Below the pieces are notes generated by a model that was given only the letters and a program-made list of their open reading frames with translations, made no database searches and was not told the origin of the DNA. This document shows, piece after piece, positions 1-13,441 of a DNA stretch of 64,000 nt. Position numbers and translations under genes: made by a program. The stretch comes from Strix aluco (Eukaryota; Chordata; Aves; Strigiformes; Strigidae). Location of the stretch: assembly GCF_031877795.1 (NCBI RefSeq), contig NC_133958.1, positions 2,356,001-2,420,000 on the forward strand, written 5' to 3'. The stretch's first letter is position 1, and every line of letters starts with the position of its first letter.

Positions 1-3000
1 TATAAAATTTGCCATGTCCTTCACTTTTGGGCCAGAGCAAATCACATATCCCTTCCTGGCTTCCAGCTCTCCCTGTGAATTAATTCACTTGAAAGAGATA
101 GACAGAAAATCCTGGGTTTTTTCCAATCTTCCAGGAAAAGTGAGAGCCCAGCAGCGCCTATGGTGAGTCCAATTTGCAGCCACACATAGAGAAAGAAAAA
201 AACCCTCTGGACATCTCTAAATTGCAATATCTATGGCACATGGGATGGAGCATCAAAACTGTTGACATTTTCTTTCTCCTTGGGACCCGGATAAATTTCT
301 GAGCACAACCACTCGCCCAAACTTCTGATGGAAGAATGAGCTGCTGTGATGACGGCCAACCAGGAATGCAGCCGAAGGTGAAGATCCCGGATTACTTACA
401 GAATCAGAAAAAAAATCATCTCTGATCTCAAAACTTTAAGTGAGCTAAGCCGAAAACAGCGCAGACTGAACAAATCCTGATGGAAGCTGAGAGCCCTGCC
501 GTGAGCTTGGGGTGAAGACAGACTGTGCAGCACTTGGGCTATTGAATACGAAGCGATTTCCCTTTTTCTGCAAAGTGTCCTCTGCTCTAAAGCAGCTATA
601 AAAATGACATACGGTGGGACTAACCTCCTGCAACTCCTAGACCAAGCTGCTGCTTTTGCTCATAAAAAAGCCCCCTCTCCAACCTCCGCCAGCGCTGCCA
701 GACCAGCACGCAGGGCTGGGCAATCCAACTGGGATCTTCTTTATATTCCCTTTTTTATTTCCAACTGGGTTATCAAATTCTTCCAGGTGGCTTAAGATCC
801 ATCAGTTTGCTAGCAGAAGCTGCAGAAGAAACATCAAATCTGCAAACCTTCATTCACCACCGCAGCTCCTAAAATTGCTAGTCTGCACCCGAGACCTTTT
901 AATATCTCCCCGACCCCATATTATTTGCAGAAGAAAAACTGGCTCGGAAAATTATTTACTGCTTGCAAGCTTGAACTCCCAGGTTGCACGAACCAGCTGA
1001 ATATCAGGAACATATTTGCCAGCTCAGCGACCCCATGCCTTCCCTGAGAGGTGATTACTGCAGAAAGAAATCCTCCGGAGAGGACAAATTACATCAGCGC
1101 ACAGACAGATTAATTAGTCATTTACACCCTAATATAGCACCAGGGTTTTGGGTTTTTTTTAATCTTGACTTAATGGACTTCTGGGGTTTGCAGAGCAGGA
1201 CTTTGATCTGCGCCCGGCGCTGGGTAATCTTGCTCTGCTCGGGGTGTAATTTGGAAGATGGAAGAGCAAGGGGGAAGCGAAAAGAGCCTGGGGTTTAGGG
1301 CCAGCAGCCCCTGCCCCGGCCGCCCTGCGGCACTGCCTACGCACCAACTAGGCAATAACCCAGGCAGCTTTTTGCATGCCTAAAAAAATCAGCACTGAAC
1401 ACAGCAAAAACCCCACGGAGCTGCTGGATACCCTCGAAGCGTTGATTTCCCAGCTGGGGTTAGAAAGCAGGGGGATGGGGATAGAGCAGGGAGCGCCTCA
1501 GTAAGGGGTCACTCATCGAGGCTGGTTAATGCCCCAGCTGCCAGCAGCAGTCTCTGATCTGATGGGTATTAACTGGAATTAATCCCCCCCAATACCCGCT
1601 AGATAGGAATTCAGCCTGTCAAAAACGAACTGACATCTCTTTTCGCCCTTTTGCTCTCGAAAGAAGAGGGGGCTTGAAGTTCCTGTGGCAGGAAAAAATG
1701 TTTCCCCGCCAGAGTGGTCAGAGAGTGGAATAGGCTGCCCAGGGAGGGGGTGGAGTCCCCACCCCTGGGGGTGTTTAAGGGCCGTTTGGATGAGCTGTGG
1801 GGGGATGTGGGGTAGGGGAGAACTTTGTAGAGTCGGGCTGAGGGTTGGACTCCCAAGGGTCTTTTCCAACCTGAATGAAAAAAAAAAAAAACAAACCACA
1901 AAACCCATACAGAAGTAAAATGAATTAGTGACAGTTTGATGGCTGGGACACGCAGGAGACTCAGGTTTTAGACAAGCTTTTGGGGTGATCATGGTGCTCA
2001 GCTGCAAGCTGGCACGAGCCGCTGCAGGAGTCTGAGGGCTTCTGGTGAGATATTTTGTTTATTTGATGGTTTTCTTAATTTATTCCTTAATTTATTCTTA
2101 ATTCCTCAATGGCCCAGTGGGAGCCACCCATGCACTAAGTGCACCAGTTCTCATGGGTCACCAGCCCTGCATTTCATGTCGTTTTTGTTCTCCCCCTTCA
2201 CTCTCCAGCTACAAACCAGGGCCAGGACTAATTAATTGATAAGGTCATGTAGGTGCCTCGAGCAACAGCATCTGCGGAGTCTCTCGGCGGGGCGGGGTGG
2301 GGCTTTGGGTCTCCCATCCCACACCGGCACTGTTGGCAATTAATGCAGGAGGGAGCTCTGCGCCTCCTTACCAGCCTGCTGCAATTAACTGGGTTTGATC
2401 CTGTTTCGCCTACATTTGGCTTTTAAACCCTTGCGTGCAACGCCAAGAGGTGTTGCGCAGGAAGGCAGGGGAGTTTGCAAAGCTGCCAGAATAACTCCAG
2501 CTCGCTGCTTGGTGGTGGGTAACGCGTCCTTTTCGATTGTGCTCAAAGGAAATACTGCGCTGCTTTCAGAAAAAAAGAAAGATGTTGTGCTGTATCGGTG
2601 CTGCGGGGAAATGCCGGTGAGAAACCTGCAGCCTCCTGCTTGCTGAGGACGCTGGAGCATCGCTGGGGCCGCGGGGCAGGAGCGCGCTGCCCAGCCCTCG
2701 GGTTGGATGGGGGCCGGTTTATGTCACAGCAATAAATAGGAGGAAGCAGCTGCTTGCGGCGCCTTTGTCCCCAGCGTCGTGTTTCACACGCGCAGGGCTC
2801 AGCGAGTCTCCTCGGCCGTCACCCAGATACGAGGGATTTGGGGCCAGCACGACGAGGCCAAGCTTTGCTAAGCAAACCCGCTCGAGGGACGGTAGTTTTG
2901 CATCCATGGAAAGCAAAAAGGCAGGTTTTTCCCTACAGAGAAGCTTTTTGTTTCTTGGGTAGGAAGCACCTGCAGCTGTGCTGGAGGTATTTGACCAACT

Positions 3001-6000
3001 TCAGCCCAGGGCATCTGCTCTGACTTGGTTGCAGACTCCCCCAGGCCTGACTTTGCACTAAACCCCTCTTTGCTTAGGATGGGAAATCGTTGTGCAATAA
3101 AACACACTGCGTCCTCTTGGTTACTCATCTCTTATCTGTCGTATCCTTATTACTTAATGAAGCAGATAAGGAAACTCTGGGATGAAAGATGCTTCATAAA
3201 TTTTTGCTGTTATATTAATCTCATCTCCGTGAGGGTGGAAACAATTGTGTAATGTTAGTTATCCAGGCAGACTCCAGATTTCCAGATGCAATTAATAGAT
3301 GGCTACACTGCCTCGAATGCACTGTCTAATAACCGATACGCTCGGAGCTACCCTGGTATAACGTTGCACTCAAATTATTGTATCGTCATGGTAACACCCC
3401 CCCCAAACCACAATAAAATATTTGAACAACAGCAAACGGCATTACCAACGTCATCAGATAGCGTCTGGCGTAAAGTTGTGTGCTTTAGTGCCAAGCCCAT
3501 TAAACATGGTGGATTTAAAACATGGAACACGGTGGGGAAGGCGCAAGGAAAACGCAGCTGCGTTCCTTCCCGCAAGGAACTGGGCGACCCTGAGCCTGCA
3601 GAACTTAACGACGGTTTGCTCCCGAACGCGGTGCTGCCCCCCCGAAAGGAGAGCAACAGCAGGTCTTTTTATTTTGAGGAAAAGGTATCGTTAAATCTTC
3701 CCAAAGCAACACTTCCTGCAGGCAAATGGCCCCATTCCCGGTGCTACCCCCGTGCACGGGGAACAAAACCTTTCCCTAACGCAGGAAATCTGCCCTTCAA
3801 TCCTCAACCAAGAGCCAGTTCCCTGGGACAATTTAGGACTTGAAGACCCCACGGTGGTTTGTCACCCGCCGCAGCAGCGAGGGCAGGACGCTCCCATGGG
3901 GCCGTGCTCCTCTTCCTCACCTCCTGCGAAGGACCGTCCCCAGCAAACCACAACGCCCCGTTTTTTTTTTTTTTAATGGATGGGAAAATCGCCCTCTTGG
4001 ATGGCAGAGAAAAAAAATAAATCTCTCTAATAGGATACAGCATCTTAGGGAGATGGGCAGAGTGGGGCCACAGAGGCACTTTGCGAGGAGAAATATGAGC
4101 TAATAAACTCATTAGCCTTGCTTTGGAGAGCCCGCTTCTCACCGGCGTGGCCAGGATCCGCATGGCCGAGCCAAGGAGGGCAGCGGCTTCCCAGCACTTC
4201 AGCTCTGATCCTTTTGTGCCCAGCACTGCAAAACCACGGGGCCAAACGCCCACCGGCACCTTGCAGACACCCCGGGGCATCGCAGCTGCACCCCGTACCC
4301 CCTGCTCTGTATTTCTATTTGAATGTAAAAGCGTTTTGGGATTGCTAAAAAATAAATAGATTGGCAAGCTTTTTTTCGCTGAATGGCAAAGTCACGATTG
4401 ACGTGTCGTTTTTCTTCTCTGCTAAGAAGTGATTGATGGAGGTTTGGCTGCAGCACGTACCGCAGCCTCGCCGGGGAGATCGAACCTGTGTGGAGGGGAG
4501 AAAACAACCTGGAGGTGCCCTCAGCATTCGTTTGCTCGGAAGGAAGGTTTTATTTTAGGTGCCCCAAAACCTCACCGTAGAAACACACCACAGGGGAGGG
4601 TTTGGCTCAAAACTGAGCAGAATTGTAAGAAAGCAAACTGGCTTTTGGGGACCTGTGTTCTGAATGCAAAAAAAAAAAAAAAGCCCCAGTGGTGGCCAAA
4701 AAAACACCCAAAACCCAAAAATTCAAAGACAGGAATACACATCAACCTATTGGGTAGAGAAACATGGAAAGTCTGCCCCGTCTGCAAGGAAATGAGAGTT
4801 ATCTGAGCGCAACAGACCCAGCGCTGGAAGGAGGCAAAGGAAGCTGCTTTGCTCCCTGTACTGATGCTTTTCCACCCCAAGACAAGCCAGACAGCGGCTG
4901 TCATCCGAGCTAAGACAGCCATGAAACTGTATTCTCTGCTCCCCTCCTCTCCCTGGTTTGATTTTGCATCAAACGTTCTTGTCAAGCAAAGGGAAAAAAA
5001 AAAAAAAAGAAAAAAAGGGGAAAAAAAAAAAAGGAAGCTGTTATTAAAATGTTAGGACAATTTTCTGCTTAGTGATACAATTATTATATAATTATACGAT
5101 ATTTTAATATGAAATAATGGGCTAATTATTTTCAGGATGTTTGTACATTTCCATCTATCTCCAGCATTTTTATGGCCAGCTCCTCCAAGCAGCCCAGACC
5201 CTCTTTATTACATTTTTTTCTTCTCCGTCAGAGCCCCTGTCTGGGAGAACTGTTATTATTCCCATTTTTAAGCCTGATGGGCGGCTGAACCTAGAGCATC
5301 CCCCGGGGAATATTTCAGAGGTTGCTCAGGACCAGCAAATTGGGAATCGCTGCTGAAAAATAGGATTTGGGGCCAGTTTTAACCCAAAGCACCACTTGTT
5401 TGGTCCCTCCTGCCTCCCTGACCCCAGCCCTGCAACGCCAGCGTGGTCGGATGAATTTTGCTGTCTCCTCTCCACTATGAGACAGCGTTGCAGGCAAGTC
5501 GATGGTGGTTGGAAAGGTCTCTGGGTGATGCAGTGGGGGTTTAGTTCATCATTACAGTGATTATTTGGATGGTTTATCAACCGCAAGGGGGTTCTGCAGC
5601 TGCAAAGTGCTTTAAGCCGATGAGCAAAGTCCTCTGAAATGCTCCGGCAGAAACAAGGTCGGAGATGTAAAAGCATTTCTGGCTGGTTGCAATCAAGCGG
5701 TGGCTTTGCTTTCCAGAGGTCTCAGCCTCACGTGTTTCTCCAGGCAAGTATTTCAACAGAAATGGCCCAACTTTTGTGGAAATCCCTCGTTTTCCACCAT
5801 TTGCACGCTTGAGCTTGAACTGTCGGGTCGAGCATCAGCAGGAAACTTGGGCACGTGGACTTCCTGCTGCTTGGGAGCATAAACCCAGGGTAACCCGCTC
5901 TGAACCCCCTGATAAAGCCCACCCAGACCTCATCCAGCTCAGCAAAGCCGCTAACGAGGGGCTCAGCCAACACCAGGAATCTGAAGGTTGAGGAAGAGGA

Positions 6001-8025
6001 AGGAGACCAGTCCTTGCAGGGTCCCAGGAAGCCGATCACAGTCCCACAAGGGGACAGTGAGAAACTGTTGGAAGTGTGGGAAAAGCAAAACAGCAAAAAA
6101 CCTGCAAAACACACATTTCCTTAACACACGGTGCCCAGAACAAACACAGGAGGGGATGAAGATCCAGTGATTTGTGTTGCCGTGGCACCAAGGAGGAATG
6201 CGAAGCGAGGTGGAGGCCGCGCGGTCCCGTTCTTCCACTTATCTCAAGGAACATTTGACATGACTATGCAGATTTACCTCCTGCTCTTCCCCTTCTCTCA
6301 AGGACTGTTTTGCAGAACTCTGTGGACCTTATCTCTCATCCTTCCTCTTTTCCCACAAAAAAAAGTGCACACCAAGGTGCTGGGTCGTTACTCAAGAAAC
6401 AACGGCTTGACCCCAGTCCCAGCCACTCACACGTACACACTGAGATAAATACTCCCCTGAGTTTGTATCTAACTCGGAGGGACGATAATCCAATACCAAA
6501 CTGGAGGGAGAGATGGATGGGTTTGTGCTCCGTGCCCCCGCTCCCCCCAAGCAGGGACACTTTTTGGTAAGATTTGGGCCCTCGGCTACACCGAGTGATT
6601 CCCCAGGAATTAATTGGGTGTGATCGCAGTCATTCTTTTTGTGTAGTGCTATAGAGCCAGCCTGCAGTCTGTGCATTTATCAGAGGCAATCTCAAAGAAT
6701 TTGTAGATGTTGCATAAGAATAAACCGTACTATTCGTGATCCTGATGGCTTCTCTTTAATGCAACTGGACCTACAGCCTACGGGCTGTTCGTGCATCTGT
6801 GTCACAGCCCTAATTGGCACAGCTATTAAGAGCTAAATCCAGCCACCCCCAGCCCCTCTAATCTCTGAGGACCGGCTAGAACACAACGGGATTCATCTCT
6901 TACCAAATTAATTCATTACCTTAAATGCAACAGAAACGTGGATGCAGAAGCGAGGAGACTTTGATGTATCACCAGCTGCTGTGCCAGAGCGGCACTAACA
7001 CCCACTGTCTCGGCTTTTTCTAACCAGCTTCAAGTACCAAACAGATATTTGAGGAATAATTATCAGGTGGATTAGGTGGGTTTTCAGCTGCACAAAGGTG
7101 ATAAGGTTTGGTACCCTGGGGCAGAGGAAGAGCTGACGGCAGTACCTCCTGCCTGTTTATAAATTAATCCCTACGTCTTTGCTCCTGCGAGTGGCCACCT
7201 AAAAATGCAACACAGGGAGTATATTCCATCCAGGAAAAAAATTAAAAGGAAAAACTGTTCATTCTCTGAAAGGAGAAGGGATGAAGGGAGAAATAGAGGA
7301 GGCTGCAGATGCCTCGGGCGAGAACACATGCAGAGCGATGCAATGCTTCTTCCTGAAGCTTGACATGGAGGTGGAAGGGGGGGGGAATAAAATAAAAAAA
7401 TTGCGACGTTCTCACTTAATCCTTCCAGTGCTGCTGGCTGCTGCCAGCTTTGCAAAACTAGATTTGCAGAGGGATAAATTCAATCCACCTTGTCGCCTCT
7501 GGAGCTTTCCTCGCGTACAATGACGGATGTTCGGGGGGAAAGAGCCCACGAGTCGGGCAGATACAGGTGGCATCTCAGATCACCCATCCCACGCTGATCC
7601 AAAACTCGTATTTTTGGTTCTTCTCCTGTAACACTTGGCACTGTGATTCACCACAGAGATAAGATTTTGCGCGGGTGCAAAACTACCGGGTGCTGCCAAA
7701 GTGGCTGCTGCCAGCCGGCAGCGTCGCGACTGGCTTTGTACAAACTGGTCTTTGCAGAAGCAGCCGGTTGCTGGTTGAGTTAGTGAAGCTGGTTTTGGGC
7801 TCAAAGTCAATGAGTGTCTCAAACAGGATTCAAATCTCGAGGGTAAGATGCCGCAAGAGAACTAGAGCATTGGCTGGGAAATCCTCCATCAAGGGATTAT
7901 TCGATGCTGTTTGCATCGTGCGGAGTGAGGGGCTGCCAGGATGCATTAAGGGGGTGTCAAAAGTACAACTCCCATGAAAGGGAAACCTAAAACAGCCCCA
8001 AAATTCTCCTTTTCCCACCTTGCAG
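1..8025 (+). other. TACR1: TACR1 intron 1, 3' portion, non-coding
   Basis: This stretch lies directly upstream of the second coding exon of TACR1. I found no open frame resembling the receptor N-terminus or TM1-TM3, so the first coding exon is outside the window and this is intron. It holds a CR1 tail (about 1690-1880), A-rich runs (about 4990-5035) and otherwise unique-looking AT-rich DNA. A repeat-free AT-rich part around 6640-6840 could be a conserved regulatory element, but the sequence alone cannot show that. Confidence 0.8.
1690..1880 (+). repeat. CR1 LINE 3'-end fragment
   Basis: The segment runs from a GAAAAAATGTTTCCCCGCC block through GGAATAGGCTGCCCAGGGAG to GGGTCTTTTCCAACCTGAAT and then an A-run. 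These are hallmarks of the 3' end of avian CR1 retrotransposons. It matches, in the opposite orientation, the copy at about 60636-61060, so the two belong to one subfamily. It is heavily 5'-truncated and lies in TACR1 intron 1. Confidence 0.85.
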
Positions 8026-11000
8026 GTACATGGCTATCATCCACCCGCTCCAACCCCGGCTCTCGGCCACCGCCACCAAGGTGGTCATCGGCATCATCTG
8101 GCTCCTGGCTTTCCTGCTGGCTTTCCCCCAGGGCTACTACTCAGTGATGGAGGAGCTGCCGGGCCGGCTGGTGTGTCTGGTGGAGTGGCCGGAGCACAGC
8201 ACCAACGTGTACGGAAAAACGTGAGTTGAACATTTCTGGCAGTGGGGACAAGTCACCGTACAGACAAATAGCAAAAAAAAAGTATTTAAAAAAAAAAAAA
8301 AAAGGAAGCGAGGAAGGATGGGAATGGCCCAAAGCTCCTTGGGATGGGGAAATCCCCCCCCTGCCCTAGTGAGGGTCAGTGCTGTGTAGTTGATGGTAGC
8401 AAAATCTCCATCCATCCCATCTTGGGGTTCATTAATTAAGGTGAGTTTAGTGCTGCTCGTGGCCCAAACGTCGCCCCATGCTGTGCCACGCTCCCCGTCC
8501 TTCTTGGATGCTCATCCTCAAGGAAAACTCATGTAAAACTGCTCAGATGCAATATTTTGGCTGCAAGGATGGAGCCTGCATTGCCCCCAGGGGCTTATTC
8601 ATACCCACAGGTATGGCTTTGGTTTTTGCAGCGCTTTTCCTGCAACCTGTATCTCTAAAGGCTTCCTGGGGAGAGAATTATTCCTGCAAGAAGTGAATAG
8701 GGTTTTACCAGGGGTATTTTGGCCAGGCAATAACAGAAAAAAAAATGGTTTGGGATATACTGAGTCGAAATGCCCCCAAAATTCACTTGACTGCTTAAAA
8801 ACGAAGCTACAAAAGGGGCTCTGCACCGTCAGCTCAGGCTGGGAGGCAAACGCTGGGCTAGGAGGGCTCAGCAGGAATCTCCTTCCTTCCCATTAAGGTG
8901 CTGGCTAATTAAATCTGGCATTTCCAAAGGGTCCGGGCAATCCCGCTGGTCCGCCAGCGCAGCGGTCCTCTGTGGTTTGCTCTTTGAAGTCCACGAGGCA
9001 TGCGGCGAGTTAAATGTCATGAGTTAAGGAAAAAAGAGAGGGGAAAAAAAAAAAGGCGTTTGTGATCTCCAGTCCTGTGGAGCAATGAATTAGGGCTGTG
9101 AAATTGTGCTGGAGCTAAAGCAGGGGACGGGGACACACAGAGGTGTTTAAAGCCAACCTGAGCCTGGCGAAGGTCTCTGCAGGACAAATGAGATGAGTTT
9201 GCCAGTCAGCAGCGATCAGCAGTTTGCAGAGACCTGGGTGGTATCATTTATTATCATCTTATTTATTCGCATTACAAGGCAGGTATGGCAAGAACTAAGC
9301 TGGGGCTGGCCCAGCTGATCTCCAGAGGTGTTTTCCAACCTTAATTATCCTGGGCCACCGTGATAAATACAGCCAGCACAAAGAAATGCCGCTGGCTTAG
9401 ACAGTCCACGTGGGCAGTGTGGGGCTGAGCCTCCCCGGACCGAAGCAGCAACCGGCACGAGCTCAGGGCCTGGCTTTGACAGATCATTTGCCGTCCGGCT
9501 GTACGCTGGGGCCGTCGCTTTTTCAAATAGCTAATTCAAGAGAAAAATGCCACCATTAACCTATGAATGATTTGCCGCTGCAAGCCGGGCGCCGCTTCAA
9601 AGCCTGAGCAGCCCGTGCTCTTCGGTGAGCCAGGGGCTCTACAGATGGATGAGGGCAGCCAGGAAAGCAGATGCTAAGCAGAAGCTTTTAAATAGCCAAA
9701 CCCCAAATAATTTGGAGAGGATTGAAAATAACTTGCAGCTCAGCAGCGTCTCTCCAAACCACACGAACTCACTTGCACGGCGCAAAGCCCGAGATGTTAT
9801 TTTACTGCCCCAAAATAACTTCACAGGGACAGGTGGTTGGGTCACTGTCAAACACCCTCCCCTGCTCGCGTGGCCTTGGTGCAGTTATTTAAGGAAGGCA
9901 CTGGCAGCAGCTGGCTTGTTTGCAATGTCATGATGAAAAATAATATTATTTTTTCAGTTCATAGTGAAAATAGGGGATTTCTCCCAAGAGCGGGGGGTCC
10001 TTTCTCTTGGCAAACGGAGCCCAGAAAGCACAACCCCGGCATGCAGAGTGTATCAGAGACCAGGCTCTGCACATGAAGTTTGTTTTTTACTGGGAAAATG
10101 TGCTCGTTCTCAGCCTGCTCATCCTGGGGGGGGGAAGCAGACAAAGACCTCGGCGCAGGCGAGATGTGTCTGCAACAGAAGCCGGCGATTCAGCTCGATT
10201 CGACTCAGCAGCTGCGCGCCACCACTAACCACTGATTCCCTCTCCCACTTTCGGTTTTGAAATAGATGTCTGATCTATTCCAATTTCATTAGCTGCCATT
10301 TCGGGAGGGGGAAAAGCCACGCTAGATTCTCTGGGAGATAACAGCCCGCCGCGACCATCTGGGCTTTGCAAGGCAAAAGGAGATGGCATTGCTGTCCCGT
10401 AACTCCTACGGGCTCCTCCATCCTACACAACACCCTAAATCCCCACACCAAAGACCTTTAAATGACAAAACCCAGGCTTCCCTAAGCGCTGTGATACTGC
10501 AATTCTTGTAGGCAGAATACTAAATGAACAGTTTCACGTGGAGACCAGTTTTCAGCACCCAGGATCCAAAAAAAATGTCCCAGGGCTCTTTGGAAATTCC
10601 AGTCCCACCCATGCCCAGGCAGCTCTGAAAATAAGGGTCCATTTTGCTCACATTATCTAACAGCTCCTCTGGGGCATTTCTGCATCACTCTCAGCTGTTT
10701 GCAGCTGGTTTAAGACCCTGGATTACACGGGAACCACAACAAAATCTTCATCGCGGAGCCACAGAGACGCCTCTTTAATTAGCAAAATAGAAAACAGCCC
10801 TACAAAATCCAGCTCAAATGCAATTAGCGCTGGGCGAGGAGGAGGCCAAATGAGATTGCAGGTACAAAACGAGGAGGAGATGGCGTGGCAGCACCGCTCC
10901 GGGGCCAGCCCCATCCCCTGGGGGAGTTGCACCAGGCACGAGCCTGACCCATTCGTTACACTTTGGAGATATTATTTAATCAAAGCTCCCGGGAGGATGA

Positions 11001-13441
11001 GGGAGTGCAAGAGCGGAGCGTGGCTACAGGGCCTGAACCACCTTGAGCAGACGCAGCGCCTGGCATTCGAGCCGGGCACACAACCCAGAAACGCATGCAA
11101 AGACCCTAAAGCTGTTGGAAGAAAATTACCTCTGGACTCGACGGCACACGTGACGCTTTGCAAGCAAGCACTGTCCCAGCCAGCCACGTTTCTACACCAC
11201 TATGGCTTATCTTTCTGCAGGGGAGAGAAATTTTTGCAAGCTCTGATGGGAGGAAGGAACCTGCAAGGTCAGACAGTCCGTCCCCATCCTGTTTGTTAAA
11301 AACAGCATTATTTTTTTCCTTCTTAAACAGCCTCTATTTAACACAAATCCTCACTGAACCCGCTACAATCCCAGTGGTTATTGCAACCTGCCACAGCTCC
11401 ACCGACCTCACACCAAAGGAGTCTCAAGCCTGTGCTAACAGTTTAATCCAGACACTCTCATTCAATTTTGGACTTATTTATACCTGTTCTAGACAGACAC
11501 AAAGATCCTGCCCTTTCCACAAGCCTGGAGACCCAACCCAGCCACTGAATTCACAGAAAAGTTTTAATAAACCTTCATGACAAGGGTTCAGGCTGTGTCT
11601 TTGTAGACCGGGGTTATGCCTTGTGCCACCTTAGCCCAGCTAAACCGATGGTGGACCAGGATTTAGGCAAGCTGCATGCAAGACCCAGTGTCTGCCCTGC
11701 AGGGAAAGCCTTTATTTCTTCAGCTGAATATTCCCATCCTTTATATGTCAAAAAAACCACATTTGCTCCTGCAGGACTGCCAGATAAAAGGCAAAGAGCA
11801 AGCATTCATCTCTAGGATAATCTGGGGTGTAAATAGAGTGGAAGTGAGAGTAGAGCCACTTCAGCTAAAACATCCTCGCCTTAGGAAGGTGACAACTTCT
11901 TCATTGGCCTCTACCTCCCATCCCAGGAGGGTGCTGGGATGCCAAAGGCCTGGAAAAGATTGGGGTGAAAGCAGGGAGTCTTTCCCAGCCCGAGCTCTGC
12001 AGGCAACGTGTCTGCAGGAATTGTGCTAAATTCTCTTCACCCCTGTGAAGCACTTTGCCTTCAAGCTCGGTTTGTGAGAAGACTGAATAGGTAGAGGACA
12101 CACTCAGCAACCATTATTTCATCAATTTTTTTCTAGGTATCACTTCTGCATGACCATCCTGATCTACTTCTTGCCACTTCTGGTGATAGGATGTGCCTAC
12201 ACTGTGGTCGGCATCACCCTCTGGGCGAGCGAGATACCCGGCGACTCCTCCGACCGCTACCACGAGCAGGTCTCGGCTAAGCGGAAGGTAAGGAGCTCCA
12301 AGTATGGTAGGAGACATAATTCAGGCCCAATCCCAATTAACCACAGCCTAAAATACTTCATTAGGAGTGGAAGCAGGTCTGGACTTGTTGCGTTGTCGTT
12401 GCTAATGGAGCAGAGAGTGTCCTCCAGCCGTGTGTCCTCCATGAACGTGGTTTAACCAAGATGTCGACCACGTGTTCCCGGTTGGAAAGGTCTCCAAAGC
12501 AAAAAGAGGTGGCCCGACAGATGACTTTGCTTCCCTGCCCTCTCTTCTCCTCACAGGTAGTGAAGATGATGATCATCGTGGTATGCACGTTCGCGCTGTG
12601 CTGGCTGCCCTACCACATCTACTTCACCCTGCAGTATTTCAACCCCGAGTGGTACCTGCAGAAGTTCATCCAGCAGGTCTACCTGGCTATCATGTGGCTG
12701 GCCATGAGCTCCACCATGTACAACCCCATCATCTACTGCTGCCTCAACGACAGGTGGGTTTCCAGTGATGTTTGGCAGCATCTTGGTGCAACAGGAAGGG
12801 AAGGAGGGGGAGATACAGAGGAGTCTGATGGAGGAGAGTATGGAAGAGTTTTTCCAGGATGGTTCTGTCCCATCCTCTGCCAGGGGCTGCTTTCACCAGA
12901 TACAGGGATGATACAATACTCACCTAAATAAGTCTTTCCTAAAGCCTCTGGGGGATTTGAGGGCAGGTATCAAAACAGTCCTGACTCCTAATTGGGATTT
13001 ATCCATGTTTTTTTCCTCCCTTTAGTGAAAAGTAGCATTTTTTTCATTGTTTAGCAGTGGTTAGCTCTGCCTTCCCACTCCTAGCGAGGTCCTTTTGCCA
13101 TCTCCACATCCCTCACCCCTGCCTTTCCCCATCTCTTCCATCCCCCCAGGTTTCGCGTGGGGTTCAAACACGCATTTCGGTGGTGCCCGTTCGTCAGTGC
13201 CGGTGAGTATGAGGGCCTGGAAATGAAGTCAGCCAGGTACCTGCAGACACAGAGCAGCATGTACAAAGTCAGCCGGATAGAGACCACCGTGTCCTCAGCA
13301 GTTGGCACAGCTGAAGAGGAGCTGGAGGAGAACAGCAAGGCCAAGCGTCTCTCTGTAGACATGACCTCCAACGGCTCCTCCCGCAGCGACTCCAAAACGG
13401 TCTCCGAAAGCTTCAGCTTCTACTCCAACACGCTCACCTAA
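8026..13441 (+). CDS. TACR1: Substance P (neurokinin-1) receptor, coding exons 2-5 (5'-partial)
   Basis: This is a class A GPCR of the plasma membrane that binds substance P and couples mainly to Gq. Coding exons are 8026-8220, 12137-12287, 12557-12753 and 13150-13441 (stop TAA). All junctions are GT-AG and phases agree, giving about 277 residues of a receptor usually about 407 long. Exon 2 starts just after the DR of the DRY motif with [11 protein letters not shown] and holds TM4. Exon 3 has TM5 and [20 protein letters not shown]. Exon 4 has TM6 with CWLP and TM7 with NPIIY. Exon 5 is the Ser/Thr-rich tail ending [31 protein letters not shown] and the tail fit TACR1 rather than TACR3, which has IDPLKPR and WGGEIPGDTCD. 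Oddity: the CC pair after helix 8 in human NK1R reads WC here. The first coding exon is missing at the left edge. Confidence 0.96.
9291..9353 (+). repeat. Short CR1 3'-tail remnant
   Basis: The piece GGCCCAGCTGATCTCCAGAG followed by GTTTTCCAACCTTAATTATCCTG resembles the last 60 or so bases of CR1 elements. It is short and diverged, and lies in TACR1 intron 2. Confidence 0.5.
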
